Positions 42,057 through 49,895 of a DNA stretch of 64,000 nucleotides are shown in pieces. Within the stretch, counting starts at the first letter, position 1; each line of letters begins with the position of its first letter. The DNA is from Burkholderiales bacterium (GTDB lineage Bacteria; Pseudomonadota; Gammaproteobacteria; Burkholderiales; SG8-41), in NCBI GenBank assembly GCA_036262035.1, contig DATAJS010000011.1, positions 207,596-271,595 on the forward strand, written 5' to 3'. The position numbers were made by a program, and so were the translations under genes. The notes under the pieces were generated by a model that was not told the DNA's origin, did not search any database, and was given only the letters and a program-made list of their open reading frames with translations.

Positions 42057-42361
42057 TCTGCGCTCAGCCAGTGTTCGTAGATGTCGATGTCGATCGTGTC
42101 CGCCGCCGAGCCGTCGTAATCGGGCCAGACGTGCGATTGCGGGAACCGCACGCGGTAGAGCGCGACCTTCGGCTCGCCGCTGCGGCCGTAGGCGAGATTC
42201 TCGGGATTCCTGAAGTAACCGACGAAGCGCTCGATCACGCCCGACTTGCCGCGGACGTAATGCGGCGTGCGGATGTGGCCCTGTGAATCGACCTTGCGCA
42301 CCCTCACGCGGTCGCCGGCCTTGAAAGCGGGTGTGTTCCCGGCTTCTACCGCCGCGCTCAC
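42053..42361 (-). CDS. Nitrile hydratase beta-subunit C-terminal-type protein (ScnA-like)
   Basis: 102 residues from GTG 42361 overlapping the preceding stop (GTGA). Contains the SH3-like C-terminal beta-subunit domain: AFKAGDRVRVRK, GHIRTPHYVRGKSGVIERFVG, YRVRFPQSHVWPDYDG, DIDIYEHWLSAE. In ordinary nitrile hydratases this domain is fused to a helical N-terminal half; here it is a separate gene, as in thiocyanate hydrolase ScnA and the toyocamycin nitrile hydratase. Product would bind the alpha subunit. Confidence 0.83.
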   Translation of the reverse strand: MSAAVEAGNTPAFKAGDRVRVRKVDSQGHIRTPHYVRGKSGVIERFVGYFRNPENLAYGRSGEPKVALYRVRFPQSHVWPDYDGSAADTIDIDIYEHWLSAE

Positions 42362-42666
42362 GGCAACTGATCCTCGCGGCTCTCGATCTCCGCCATCTTG
42401 GCCGCGAGCTCCTCGACGCTGATCACGCCTTTGAGGAGGAGGTTGTTGGTCATCGACAGCATGCGCCGCTCGGCGTAGGTCGCCGCAAAATAAGTCTCGG
42501 CGCCGAGCGATTCGAGGCCGCGGCGGTTCTCGTCGGTGGTCGAAAGCTTCCTGCGGCGCAGGAGCACCAGGAGCGCTTCGACGCGCTTCTCCCAGAGCTG
42601 CAGCTCGTGCTCGTCCTGATCGATGGGGCCGGCGGGCTCGCCGCCGAGGTCGTGATAGGCTCTCAT
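42358..42666 (-). CDS. Nitrile hydratase beta-subunit N-terminal-type protein (ScnB-like)
   Basis: 102 residues. Begins MRAYHDLGGEPAGPIDQDEHELQLWEKRVEALL, resembling the N-terminal helical part of nitrile hydratase beta subunits (HDLGG) and accessory proteins; the rest is helical with LGAETYFAATYAERRMLSMTNNLL. First gene of the four-gene operon, order ScnB-like, ScnA-like, alpha, DhpD-like. A weak ribosome binding site only. It could alternatively be a cobalt chaperone/accessory protein; the HDLGG start favours subunit function. Confidence 0.75.
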   Translation of the reverse strand: MRAYHDLGGEPAGPIDQDEHELQLWEKRVEALLVLLRRRKLSTTDENRRGLESLGAETYFAATYAERRMLSMTNNLLLKGVISVEELAAKMAEIESREDQLP

Positions 42667-42785
42667 GCGAAAAGCGTAACACGGAAATTCCCGCTTCGCG
42701 CCGTCGCGCGGTCGGCAATGACGCGTTGCGCGTGCTCGACGCTTTTGTTTTTCCTCTGCGCGCGCTCTGCGGTAGAAAAAACCGT

Positions 42786-43205
42786 TCAGATCACGGCCAC
42801 ACCCTGTATCTCGATCACGCACCCCGGCCGGGCGAAGTTGGAGACGGTGATCAGCGCGCTGCCCGGATAGCGGCCGTCGGTGAAGTGCTCGTTGCGGATC
42901 CGGACGAAGCGGTCGCCGTTGCGCGGGTCGTTGATGAAGACCGTCATCGTCACCATGTTCGCGAGCGTGCCGCCGGCGCGGCGCAGCGTCCGGTCGATGA
43001 GCGCGAAGATCGTACGCGCCTGCGCCTCGAAGTCGCCCGTGATGTCGCGGCCGTCGAGGTCGACGACGGTCGTCTGACCCGCCAGCCACACGGTGCGCCC
43101 GCCCTCGGTGATGACCGCGGGCGAGAACGACCGCGACTTCTGCCATTCGGTGCCTTCGAGGTGCTCGACCTTCGCGCGCGGCGGGTCGTCCGACGGTGCT
43201 GCCAT
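42786..43205 (-). CDS. RidA/YjgF/YER057c/UK114 family protein
   Basis: 139 residues. Shows the RidA features VWLAGQTTVVDLDGRDITGDFEAQARTIFALIDRTLRRAGG, MVTMTVFINDP, YPGSALITVSNFARPGCVIEIQGVAV, including the Arg (FARPGC vs. usual ARPEL) and the C-terminal Glu. RidA proteins hydrolyse reactive enamines/imines formed by PLP enzymes; this longer variant with a divergent RPGC may have another role. It is 119 bp upstream of the nitrile-hydratase-like operon, same strand, and could be part of it. Confidence 0.9.
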   Translation of the reverse strand: MAAPSDDPPRAKVEHLEGTEWQKSRSFSPAVITEGGRTVWLAGQTTVVDLDGRDITGDFEAQARTIFALIDRTLRRAGGTLANMVTMTVFINDPRNGDRFVRIRNEHFTDGRYPGSALITVSNFARPGCVIEIQGVAVI

Positions 43206-43271
43206 GGTGCCGCTCCCGGTGATATTCTTCGGAGGAGCTTACCGCACCCATCATAACGAGACGAAAAAGCC

Positions 43272-43889
43272 ATGGACCTTCGCAATCGCTGGGCGCTTGC
43301 CTCGAGCGCCGCTCTTGCTTTCCCCACGCTCGCCCATGCCCACCACGCGATGGGCGGGACGACGCCTTCGAATTTCTTCGAAGGCTTCGTGTCCGGTCTC
43401 GCGCATCCGGTCATCGGGATCGACCACCTGCTGTTCGTGCTCGCCGTCGGCGCCGCGTGCTACGCGTTCCGGCTGGGAGCAGGGACCGTCGCCGCGTTTC
43501 TGGGCTGCGCGCTCGCGGGCACCCTCGCGCATTACTACAGGCTGACCGTGCCGTACGCCGAAGCGTGGGTCGCGGCCAGCCTCATCGTCGCGGGCGCGCT
43601 GCTGCTGCTCGCTTCCCGCAGGCGCATGAGCGCCTGGCTGCCCGCGTTCTTCGCGCTCGCGGGCCTCGCGCACGGCTACGCCTACGGCGAGTCGATCGTC
43701 GGCGCGGAAGCGACGCCGCTCTTCGCCTATCTCGCCGGCTTCACGCTGGTCCAGATCGCGATCGCCCTGACGGCGTATTCGATTGCGCGCGCGCTGGACC
43801 GCAGCCGCCCGCTGCTCGCGAACCACGCGCTCGGCGGCGTGCTGTCGCTCGCAGGCGTGGTCCTGCTCGCGCTGTCGTTCACCGGATGA
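43272..43889 (+). CDS. HupE/UreJ-family metal permease
   Basis: 205 residues. N-terminal signal-like helix, then GLAHPVIGIDHLLFVLAVGAACYAF, the HupE signature with the His-x-x-x-x-x-Asp-His nickel/cobalt site, AGLAHGYAYGES and ALTAYSIARAL, in six to seven membrane helices. Family members transport nickel or cobalt. Being within 610 bp of a cobalt-type nitrile hydratase-like operon it may supply its cobalt; this is inferred, and the genes are divergent rather than co-transcribed. Starts a plus-strand chain; next ATG is 1 bp behind its stop. Confidence 0.9.
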   Translation: MDLRNRWALASSAALAFPTLAHAHHAMGGTTPSNFFEGFVSGLAHPVIGIDHLLFVLAVGAACYAFRLGAGTVAAFLGCALAGTLAHYYRLTVPYAEAWVAASLIVAGALLLLASRRRMSAWLPAFFALAGLAHGYAYGESIVGAEATPLFAYLAGFTLVQIAIALTAYSIARALDRSRPLLANHALGGVLSLAGVVLLALSFTG

Positions 43890-43890
43890 C

Positions 43891-44373
43891 ATGAGCCGCG
43901 CGGCGGTCACCGACATCGTCAACTTCCTGCGCATCGATCCGGCGCTGGCGACGTCGGGCCAGCCGAGCGAGGAAGAGCTGGCGGCGGCCGCGCACGACGG
44001 CACCGAAGTCGTCATCAATCTCGCGCTCCACGACGATCCGCGCTATTCCCTCGCCGACGAGGCCGGCACCGTCGGCGCGCTCGGCATGACCTACGTGCAC
44101 ATCCCGGTGAAGTTCGACGCGCCGAAGGAGTCCGAGCTCTTCGCGTTCTTCGACGCGATGGAGCGCCATCGCGGCCGCAGGGTGCTCGTGCATTGCGCCG
44201 CGAACAAGCGCGTCACCGCGTTCCTCGGCCTTTACCGCGCGATCCGCGAAGGCTGGGACGTCGAGCGGGCGTTCGCGCCGATGGAGACGATCTGGGAGCC
44301 GAACGCGGCGTGGGCGCCGTTCATCGCCGAGATGCTGGCGAAGCACGCGCCGGCGAGTCAACGACCGCGTTGA
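43891..44373 (+). CDS. Tyrosine-phosphatase-like protein (DUF442/beta-lactamase-hydrolase-like type)
   Basis: 160 residues. Contains the block VLVHCAANKRVTAFLGLYR, a Cys-based phosphatase-like P-loop with one residue fewer than CX5R, as in a known group of proteobacterial proteins of this type. N-terminal FLRIDPALATSGQPSEEELAAAAHDG is typical of the group. Cys in HCAANKR could be catalytic, but the shortened loop makes that uncertain. ATG 43891 lies 1 bp behind the HupE stop, and its end overlaps dinB (TTGA), so it is the middle of a tightly coupled chain. Confidence 0.85.
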   Translation: MSRAAVTDIVNFLRIDPALATSGQPSEEELAAAAHDGTEVVINLALHDDPRYSLADEAGTVGALGMTYVHIPVKFDAPKESELFAFFDAMERHRGRRVLVHCAANKRVTAFLGLYRAIREGWDVERAFAPMETIWEPNAAWAPFIAEMLAKHAPASQRPR

Positions 44374-45542
44374 AGTTCATCGCCCACCTCGACATGGATG
44401 CGTTCTATGCGTCGGTCGAGCTCCTGCGCTATCCCGAGCTTCGCGGCCGGCCCATCGTCGTCGGCGGCCGGCGGCGCATCGTCGACGAGCTTTCGACCGG
44501 GCGCATTCCCACGCTGCGCGAGTACACCGGCCGCGGCGTGATCACCACCGCGACCTACGAAGCGCGTGCGTTCGGCGTCCATTCCGGCATGGGGCTCATG
44601 AAAGCGGCGAAGCTCGCGCCCGACGCGCTGCTGCTGCCCGCGGACTTCGACCAGTACCGGCGTTACTCGCGCCTCTTCAAGGAAGCGGTGCGGGCGATCG
44701 CGCCGGACGTCGAAGACCGCGGCATCGACGAGATCTACATCGATCTGACACCGCTCGTGACCGAGACCGAGGAGCGCATGGCGTGGTGGCAGGTGCGCGA
44801 CATCGCCGCGTCGATACAGCGTGCGGTGCGCGAGGCGACGGGGCTGTCGTGCTCGATCGGGCTCACGCCGAACAAGCTGCTGTCGAAGATGGCCTCCGAA
44901 TTCGACAAACCCGGCGGCCTCACGGTGCTCACGCACGCCGACCTGCCGACTCGCATCTGGCCGCTGCCGGTGCGCAAGGTCAACGGCATCGGGCCGAAAG
45001 CGACGATCAAGCTCGAGACGCTGGGCATACGCACGGTCGGCGAGCTCGCGCATGCGGACCGCGACATGCTCGTCGCGCAATTCGGCAAGAGCTACGGCGC
45101 GTGGATGCACGACGCCGCACACGGCCGTGACGATCGCGAGGTCGTCACCTACAGCGAGCCGAAGTCGATCAGCCGCGAGACGACGTTCGAGAACGACATG
45201 CACCCCAAGCGCGATCGCGAAGAGCTCGGCCGCATCTTCACCGACCTGTGCGTGCGCGTGGCGCAGGACCTCGAGAGAAAAGGCGTCGTCGGCAGGACGA
45301 TCGGACTGAAGCTGCGCTTCGACAACTTCAAGACCGTCACGCGCGACTGCACCATCGACGAGCCGACGCGCGATCCGAAACGCATACGGCGCGCCGCGGG
45401 GGAGTGCCTCAAGCGCGTGCCGCTCGACCGTCGGATCAGGCTGCTGGGCGTTCGCGTCGGCACGTTGAGCCGGCCGGTAGAGATGCCGCCGGTGCCGCAC
45501 GCGGCGGAGCCGGGCGCGGCGACCGCACCGCTGTTCGAATGA
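44370..45542 (+). CDS. dinB: DNA polymerase IV (Y-family translesion polymerase)
   Basis: 390 residues from TTG 44370, which overlaps the preceding stop (TTGA); the first in-frame ATG (44394) falls inside the catalytic motif and would be too late. Y-family hallmarks: FIAHLDMDAFYASVE, YEARAFGVHSGM, DRGIDEIYIDLT, SIGLTPNKLLSKMASEFDKPGG, VNGIGPKATIKL (helix-hairpin-helix), little-finger domain ending VRVGTLSRP. No canonical beta-clamp motif is certain at the C-terminus, which ends APLFE. Co-transcription with an ABC transporter is unusual; no LexA box was recognised. Confidence 0.93.
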   Translation: MKFIAHLDMDAFYASVELLRYPELRGRPIVVGGRRRIVDELSTGRIPTLREYTGRGVITTATYEARAFGVHSGMGLMKAAKLAPDALLLPADFDQYRRYSRLFKEAVRAIAPDVEDRGIDEIYIDLTPLVTETEERMAWWQVRDIAASIQRAVREATGLSCSIGLTPNKLLSKMASEFDKPGGLTVLTHADLPTRIWPLPVRKVNGIGPKATIKLETLGIRTVGELAHADRDMLVAQFGKSYGAWMHDAAHGRDDREVVTYSEPKSISRETTFENDMHPKRDREELGRIFTDLCVRVAQDLERKGVVGRTIGLKLRFDNFKTVTRDCTIDEPTRDPKRIRRAAGECLKRVPLDRRIRLLGVRVGTLSRPVEMPPVPHAAEPGAATAPLFE

Positions 45543-46255
45543 GCGCGGCGGGATCGCCGATCGTCGAGATCGCCGATCTCACGTTCACGTGGCCGGGGCA
45601 GCGCGCGCCGTGCCTGGTCATTCCCCGGCTCGACCTCGAAGCCGGCGAGCGCGTCTTCCTGCACGGTCCGAGCGGCAGCGGCAAGAGCACGCTGCTGGCG
45701 CTGCTCGGCGGCGTGCTCGTGCCGCAACGGGGCACGCTGAAGGTGCTCGGCCGCTCGCTGGAGGCGATGCCGGCGTCGGCGCGCGACCGCTATCGCGCGG
45801 ATCACGTCGGTTTCATCTTCCAGCTCTTCAATCTCGTGCCGTACCTCTCGGTGCTCGACAACGTGCTGCTCGCGTGCCGGTTCTCGACGCGGCGCAGGGA
45901 GCGCGCGATCGCGGCGGGCGGCTCCCCACAGGCCGAAGCGACGCGGCTGCTCGCGCAGCTCGACATCGACGGTGCGCTGCTCGCGCGGCCGGTCATCGCG
46001 CTGTCGGTCGGACAGCAGCAGCGCGTCGCCGCGGCGCGCGCGCTGCTCGGCAGGCCGGAGATCGTCGTCGCGGACGAGCCGACGTCGGCGCTCGACGCGC
46101 ATCGCCAGGCCGCGTTCCTCGCTCTGCTGCTGAGCGAATGCGAGCAGGCGGGCGCGACGCTGCTCTTCGTGAGCCACGACCGCAGGCTCGCCGGCGACTT
46201 CACGCGCGAGATCGCGCTGCCGGAGATCAACGGCGCACACACGGAGGCGGCATGA
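45539..46255 (+). CDS. ABC transporter ATP-binding protein (LolD/MacB-type)
   Basis: 238 residues; ATG 45539 overlaps the dinB stop (ATGA). Walker A GPSGSGKST near residue 43, Q-loop in FIFQLFNLVPYLSV, signature LSVGQQQRVAAARAL (SGGQ is replaced by SVGQ), Walker B IVVADEPTSALD and H-loop FVSHD. The SVGQ variant is accepted in this subfamily. It pairs with the FtsX-like permease next to it (ATGA overlap) and DUF3299 protein after that. Such sets extrude lipoprotein or small-molecule substrates to the periplasm. Confidence 0.94.
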   Translation: MSAAGSPIVEIADLTFTWPGQRAPCLVIPRLDLEAGERVFLHGPSGSGKSTLLALLGGVLVPQRGTLKVLGRSLEAMPASARDRYRADHVGFIFQLFNLVPYLSVLDNVLLACRFSTRRRERAIAAGGSPQAEATRLLAQLDIDGALLARPVIALSVGQQQRVAAARALLGRPEIVVADEPTSALDAHRQAAFLALLLSECEQAGATLLFVSHDRRLAGDFTREIALPEINGAHTEAA

Positions 46256-47511
46256 GTCATCTCCTCGTGCTCGCCGCGCGCAGCGCGTGGAACCGGCGGC
46301 TCACGCTGTTCATGACCCTGGCGGCCGTCGCGTTGAGCGTCGCGCTGCTGCTCGGCGTGGACCGCATCCGCCGCGACGCGCGCGAGAGCTTCGCGCAATC
46401 GGTGTCGGGCACCGACCTCGTCGTCGGCGCGCGCACCAGTCCCGTGCAGCTCATGCTGTACGCGGTGTTCCGCATCGGCGGCGCGACGCACAACATGCAG
46501 TTCGACAGTTACAAGGCGATCAAGGCGCATCCGCTGGTGAAGTGGGCGATCCCGCTGTCGATCGGCGACTCGCACGGCGGCTTCCCGGTCGTCGGCACCG
46601 ACGGCGGGTATTTCGAGCACTTCCGCTACGGCACCGGCGACGCGCTCGCGTTTTCCGCCGGCAAGCCGTTCGCCGACATCTTCGAAGCGGTCGTCGGTTT
46701 CGAAGTCGGAGAGCGCCTCGGTTACAAGACGGGGGACCGGATCACGCTTTCGCACGGCAGCGGCGGCCTGCACGCCGAGCACGGCGACAAGCCCTTCACC
46801 GTCACCGGCGTGCTCGCGCGCACCGGCACGCCGGTCGACCGCTCGGTGCACGTGCCGCTCGAAGCGATCGAGGCGATCCATCTCGACTGGCAGGGCGGGG
46901 CGCCGATCCCGGGCGTGTCGATTCCCGCCGAGCACGTGCGCAAGTTCGACGTGACGCCGAAGGACATCACCGCGGTGCTCGTCGGCTTGAAGACGCGCGC
47001 GGCGGTATTCAGGATGCAGAAAGTCGTCAACGAGTACAAGCCCGAGCCGCTCGTCGGCGTGCTGCCCGGTGTTGCGCTCGACGAGCTGTGGCAGGTCGTC
47101 GGCATCGCCGAGCGCGTGCTGCTCGCGGTGTCTGCGATGGTGGTGATCGTCGGGCTCGCGGGCCTCGTCGCGGTGGTGCTGGCCGGGCTCAACGAGCGCC
47201 GGCGCGAGCTCGCGATCCTGCGTTCGGTCGGAGCGCGCCCGCGCGACGTGTTCGTGCTCCTCATGGTCGAGGCGCTCGGCATCACCCTGGCGGGCGCGCT
47301 CGCCGGCGTCGCGCTGCTCGCGGTGCTCACGCTGGCGCTGGCGAAGTTCGCGGCGGCGCGCTACGGGCTTATCATCGAGCCCACGTTCGTCGCGGGCAGC
47401 GAATGGCTGCTGCTCGGCGCGGTCGTCGCGGTCGGCGTGCTGGCGAGCCTCGTTCCCGGCTATCGCGCTTATAAGCTTTCACTGGCAGACGGCCTCACGC
47501 CGCGCCTGTAA
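46252..47511 (+). CDS. ABC transporter permease (FtsX/MacB-like)
   Basis: 419 residues, ATG overlapping the ATPase stop (ATGA). N-terminal helix (TLFMTLAAVALSVALLLGV), a large periplasmic domain (about residues 40-275, with DLVVGARTSP and VGTDGGYFEHFRYG) and three C-terminal helices; the cytoplasmic coupling region contains LNERRRELAILRSVGARPRDVF, the FtsX signature. Topology matches LolC/MacB-type transporters without a fused ATPase. A DUF3299 gene follows at 14 bp; the same combination occurs in other proteobacteria, so the substrate is likely handled with that periplasmic protein. Confidence 0.94.
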   Translation: MSHLLVLAARSAWNRRLTLFMTLAAVALSVALLLGVDRIRRDARESFAQSVSGTDLVVGARTSPVQLMLYAVFRIGGATHNMQFDSYKAIKAHPLVKWAIPLSIGDSHGGFPVVGTDGGYFEHFRYGTGDALAFSAGKPFADIFEAVVGFEVGERLGYKTGDRITLSHGSGGLHAEHGDKPFTVTGVLARTGTPVDRSVHVPLEAIEAIHLDWQGGAPIPGVSIPAEHVRKFDVTPKDITAVLVGLKTRAAVFRMQKVVNEYKPEPLVGVLPGVALDELWQVVGIAERVLLAVSAMVVIVGLAGLVAVVLAGLNERRRELAILRSVGARPRDVFVLLMVEALGITLAGALAGVALLAVLTLALAKFAAARYGLIIEPTFVAGSEWLLLGAVVAVGVLASLVPGYRAYKLSLADGLTPRL

Positions 47512-47525
47512 GGAAGGAGAGATCG

Positions 47526-48117
47526 ATGTCGACGATGCGCGCCCTGCGTGCGCTCTTCGCCGTGGCCGCGCTCGCGGCCGCAGGCGCGGCGCCCGCGGCG
47601 GAGAAAAGCGGAATACCGGATCGGCGACCGGCTGCCGCAGAAGTCGACGACGACCGCGCCGGCGGGCTACAAGGAAACACCGTGGGACTCGCTCGTGCCC
47701 GCGAACTGGGACCCGGCGAAAGATCTCGCGGGGCTCAACCTCTCGGCGCTCGACGATTCCGATCCGCGCGCGATCAAGGCGCTGGAGAAGCTCAGGGCCG
47801 CGCTGGACAACGCGCCGATCGTGCCCGGGATGAACGGCTCGCGCATCCGCATCGCGGGCTTCATGGTCCCGCTCGACGGCATTCGCGGGCAGATCACCGA
47901 GTTCCTGCTCGTGCCTTACTTCGGTGCATGCATCCACACGCCGCCGCCGCCCGCCAACCAGATCATCCACGTCGTGCCGCAGAAGCCCTACAAGACCGAC
48001 CAGCCGATGGAAGCGGTGTGGATCAGCGGCACGCTCGAGACCGCCCGCGCGGAGACGGGGATGGGCAACGCGGGATACAAGATGAAGGCGGAGGTGGTTG
48101 TGCCGTACAAAAGGTGA
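47526..48117 (+). pseudogene. DUF3299-family exported protein, frame shift at an AAAA run (47604-47607)
   Basis: The export signal (MRALRALFAVAALAAAGAAPAA) is in one frame from ATG 47526, while the mature DUF3299 domain (AEYRIGDRLPQ, LVPANWDPAKDLAGLN, DSDPRAIKALEKLRAALD, VPGMNGSRIRIAGFMVPLDG, LLVPYFGACIHTPPPPANQIIHV) is in the next frame. Removing one A from the AAAA in GAGAAAAGCG joins them into a normal 196-residue protein. Whether the extra base is an assembly error, a true mutation or a slippage site cannot be told from the sequence. Follows the ABC permease by 14 bp. DUF3299 proteins are usually encoded with such ABC transporters; function unknown. Confidence 0.8.
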
Positions 48118-48209
48118 CGGATTAGCCACCCCCCGGCTTTGGTCGCATTGCAGGCCGGAACGTAATCGGGTACTTGGCTTGCTGAACGTCTGAGTCGGCC
48201 TGCCGTACC

Positions 48210-48956
48210 ATGATTCCTTTCCTCAAGTCGCTCGTGCTCGTCTTCGCGCTCGCCTCCGCGGCGGGCTGTGCGACGATCCCCAAGGAGCAGCGGGACCCGC
48301 GCGATCCGTACGAATCGTTCAATCGCGGCGTCTACAAGTTCAACGACAGGCTCGACCGCGCAGTGCTGCGCCCGACGGCGCGTGCGTATCGCACCGTGGT
48401 GCCGGTGTTCGTGCGCACCAGCATCGGAAACTTCTTCTCGAACCTCAACGACGTGCGCGTCGTGATCAACCAGACGCTGCAAGGCAAGTTCACGACCGCG
48501 TACGCCGATTTCGGCCGTGTGGCGATCAACAGCACGCTCGGCGTGCTCGGCCTGTTCGACATCGCGTCGGAGGCGGGCATCGAGAAACACCAGGAGGATT
48601 TCGGGCAGACGCTCGGCTGGTACGGCATTCCCGACGGACCGTACCTCATGCTGCCGCTCTTCGGGCCGAGCAACGCGCGCGACACGGTCGGCTTCGGCGT
48701 CGACTGGTTCACCGATCCGGTCTACTACGTCGATCCCGCCGGCTGGCGCTACGGCCTGGGCGGTGGCCGCATCGTCAATCGCCGCGCCGACCTGCTCGAC
48801 GCGACCGAGGTGCTGAAGACGACCCTCGATCCCTACCAGTTCGCGCGCGACGCGTACCTCCAGCGCCGACGCAATCTGGTGTACGACGGCAAGCCGCCGA
48901 TGGACAAGGATGAGTTGCTTCCCCCGCCGCCGGTGCCGGTGCCGGAAAAAAAGTGA
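48210..48956 (+). CDS. mlaA: MlaA/VacJ-family outer-membrane lipoprotein
   Basis: 248 residues. Lipoprotein signal MIPFLKSLVLVFALASAAGC with Cys at about residue 20, then DPYESFNRGVYKFNDRLDRAVLRPTARAYRTVVP, GKFTTAYADFGRVAINSTLGVLGLFDIASEAGI, QTLGWYGIPDGPYLMLPLFGPSNARDTVG. These are clear VacJ motifs. MlaA removes misplaced phospholipids from the outer leaflet with MlaBCDEF; the other mla genes are not nearby. A repeat-rich segment follows its stop. Confidence 0.94.
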   Translation: MIPFLKSLVLVFALASAAGCATIPKEQRDPRDPYESFNRGVYKFNDRLDRAVLRPTARAYRTVVPVFVRTSIGNFFSNLNDVRVVINQTLQGKFTTAYADFGRVAINSTLGVLGLFDIASEAGIEKHQEDFGQTLGWYGIPDGPYLMLPLFGPSNARDTVGFGVDWFTDPVYYVDPAGWRYGLGGGRIVNRRADLLDATEVLKTTLDPYQFARDAYLQRRRNLVYDGKPPMDKDELLPPPPVPVPEKK

Positions 48957-49056
48957 CGGATGATACAGTGACGGGTGACGGATGAAGCGGTGACGGGTTA
49001 CAGTCGCTCGAACGCTTTCGTCACCGTCCTATCCGTCACCGCTCTATCCGCCACCC
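48954..49056. repeat. Tandem/inverted TGACGGRT repeats
   Basis: GTGACGG(A/G)T units at 48954-49000 face complementary ACCGTC.../CCGTCACC units at 49019-49056 (GTCACCGTCC...ATCCGCCACC). Together they can fold into a long imperfect hairpin downstream of mlaA. The first unit overlaps the mlaA stop codon. Same design as other intergenic palindromes of this window. Confidence 0.65.
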
Positions 49057-49113
49057 CTTTTCCCCGCCGGTGCACAATAGCCGGCCCTGCAGATCAATCG
49101 TAAGGAGAACCCC

Positions 49114-49749
49114 ATGCTCACACTCTATTTCAGCCCTGGCGCGTGCTCGACCGCTTCGCACATCGGCCTCGAAGAGGCCGGCGCGGAATACCAGGAGCGG
49201 CCGACGCTGCTCGGGAAAGGCGAGAACAGGACCGAGAGCTATCTGAAGGTCAACCCGCGCGGCAAAGTGCCGGCGCTCGACGCCGACGGCCGCGTGATCA
49301 CCGAGAACACCGCGATCCTCACGTACATCGCGCGCCGCTTTCCCGAGAAGAAGCTGCTGCCCGAGGATCCCGTGGCGCAGGCGCAGTGCATCTCGTTCAT
49401 GGCGTGGCTGTCGAACAGCGTGCATCCGAACTTCACGCAGTTCTTCAAGCCGGAGAAATTCGTGTCGAACGAAAGCTCGAAGGACGATGCCAAGCAGACC
49501 GGCAAGCAGAACTTCTTCACCGCGCTGAAGGAAGTCGACTCGCTGCTCGCCGGCAAGCAGTGGGTGATGGGCGACCAGTTCACCGTCGCCGACTGCTACG
49601 CGATCGTGTTCTACGGCTGGGGCGTGCGCGCCGAGCTGCCGGTGAAGGAGCTTGCGAACTACACCGCGTGGAAAGACCGCATGCTCGCGCGGCCGGCGGT
49701 GCGCAAGGTGCTGGAGAGCGAGGGGAACATTCTTGTGAAAGGCGCGTAA
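49114..49749 (+). CDS. Glutathione S-transferase family protein
   Basis: 211 residues; AAGGAGAACCCC precedes ATG 49114. Thioredoxin-fold half: MLTLYFSPGACSTASHIGLEEAG with the conserved Ser/Cys region, NPRGKVPALDADG (cis-Pro) and ITENTAILTYI (the glutathione gamma-glutamyl site). The C-terminal helical half contains QWVMGDQFTVADCYAIVFYGW, a typical N-capping box. Beta-class-like GST. Cytoplasmic; likely detoxification. No adjacent partner gene; followed by nested palindromes. Confidence 0.94.
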   Translation: MLTLYFSPGACSTASHIGLEEAGAEYQERPTLLGKGENRTESYLKVNPRGKVPALDADGRVITENTAILTYIARRFPEKKLLPEDPVAQAQCISFMAWLSNSVHPNFTQFFKPEKFVSNESSKDDAKQTGKQNFFTALKEVDSLLAGKQWVMGDQFTVADCYAIVFYGWGVRAELPVKELANYTAWKDRMLARPAVRKVLESEGNILVKGA

Positions 49750-49754
49750 AAGCG

Positions 49755-49882
49755 ATTTAACCGCAGAGGACGCAGAGGAAAAACAAACCCAAAAAGCCAA
49801 ATGGATTCCCGCCTGCGCGGGAATGACGGGTTTGGTGACGTTTACCGCGCGCTTCTCCGCGTCCTCTGCGTCCTCTGCGGTG
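49755..49882. repeat. Nested inverted repeats at convergent gene ends
   Basis: Perfect 18-nt inverted repeat, 49761-49778 with 49863-49880 (CCGCAGAGGACGCAGAGG and its complement), encloses an ATTCCCGCCTGCGCGGGAAT hairpin at 49805-49824. It is placed between the stop of the GST gene (49749) and the stop of the metallopeptidase gene (49896). Same architecture as 37384-37524 but with a different outer arm. Confidence 0.8.
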
Positions 49883-49895
49883 AAGGTTTTGACGT

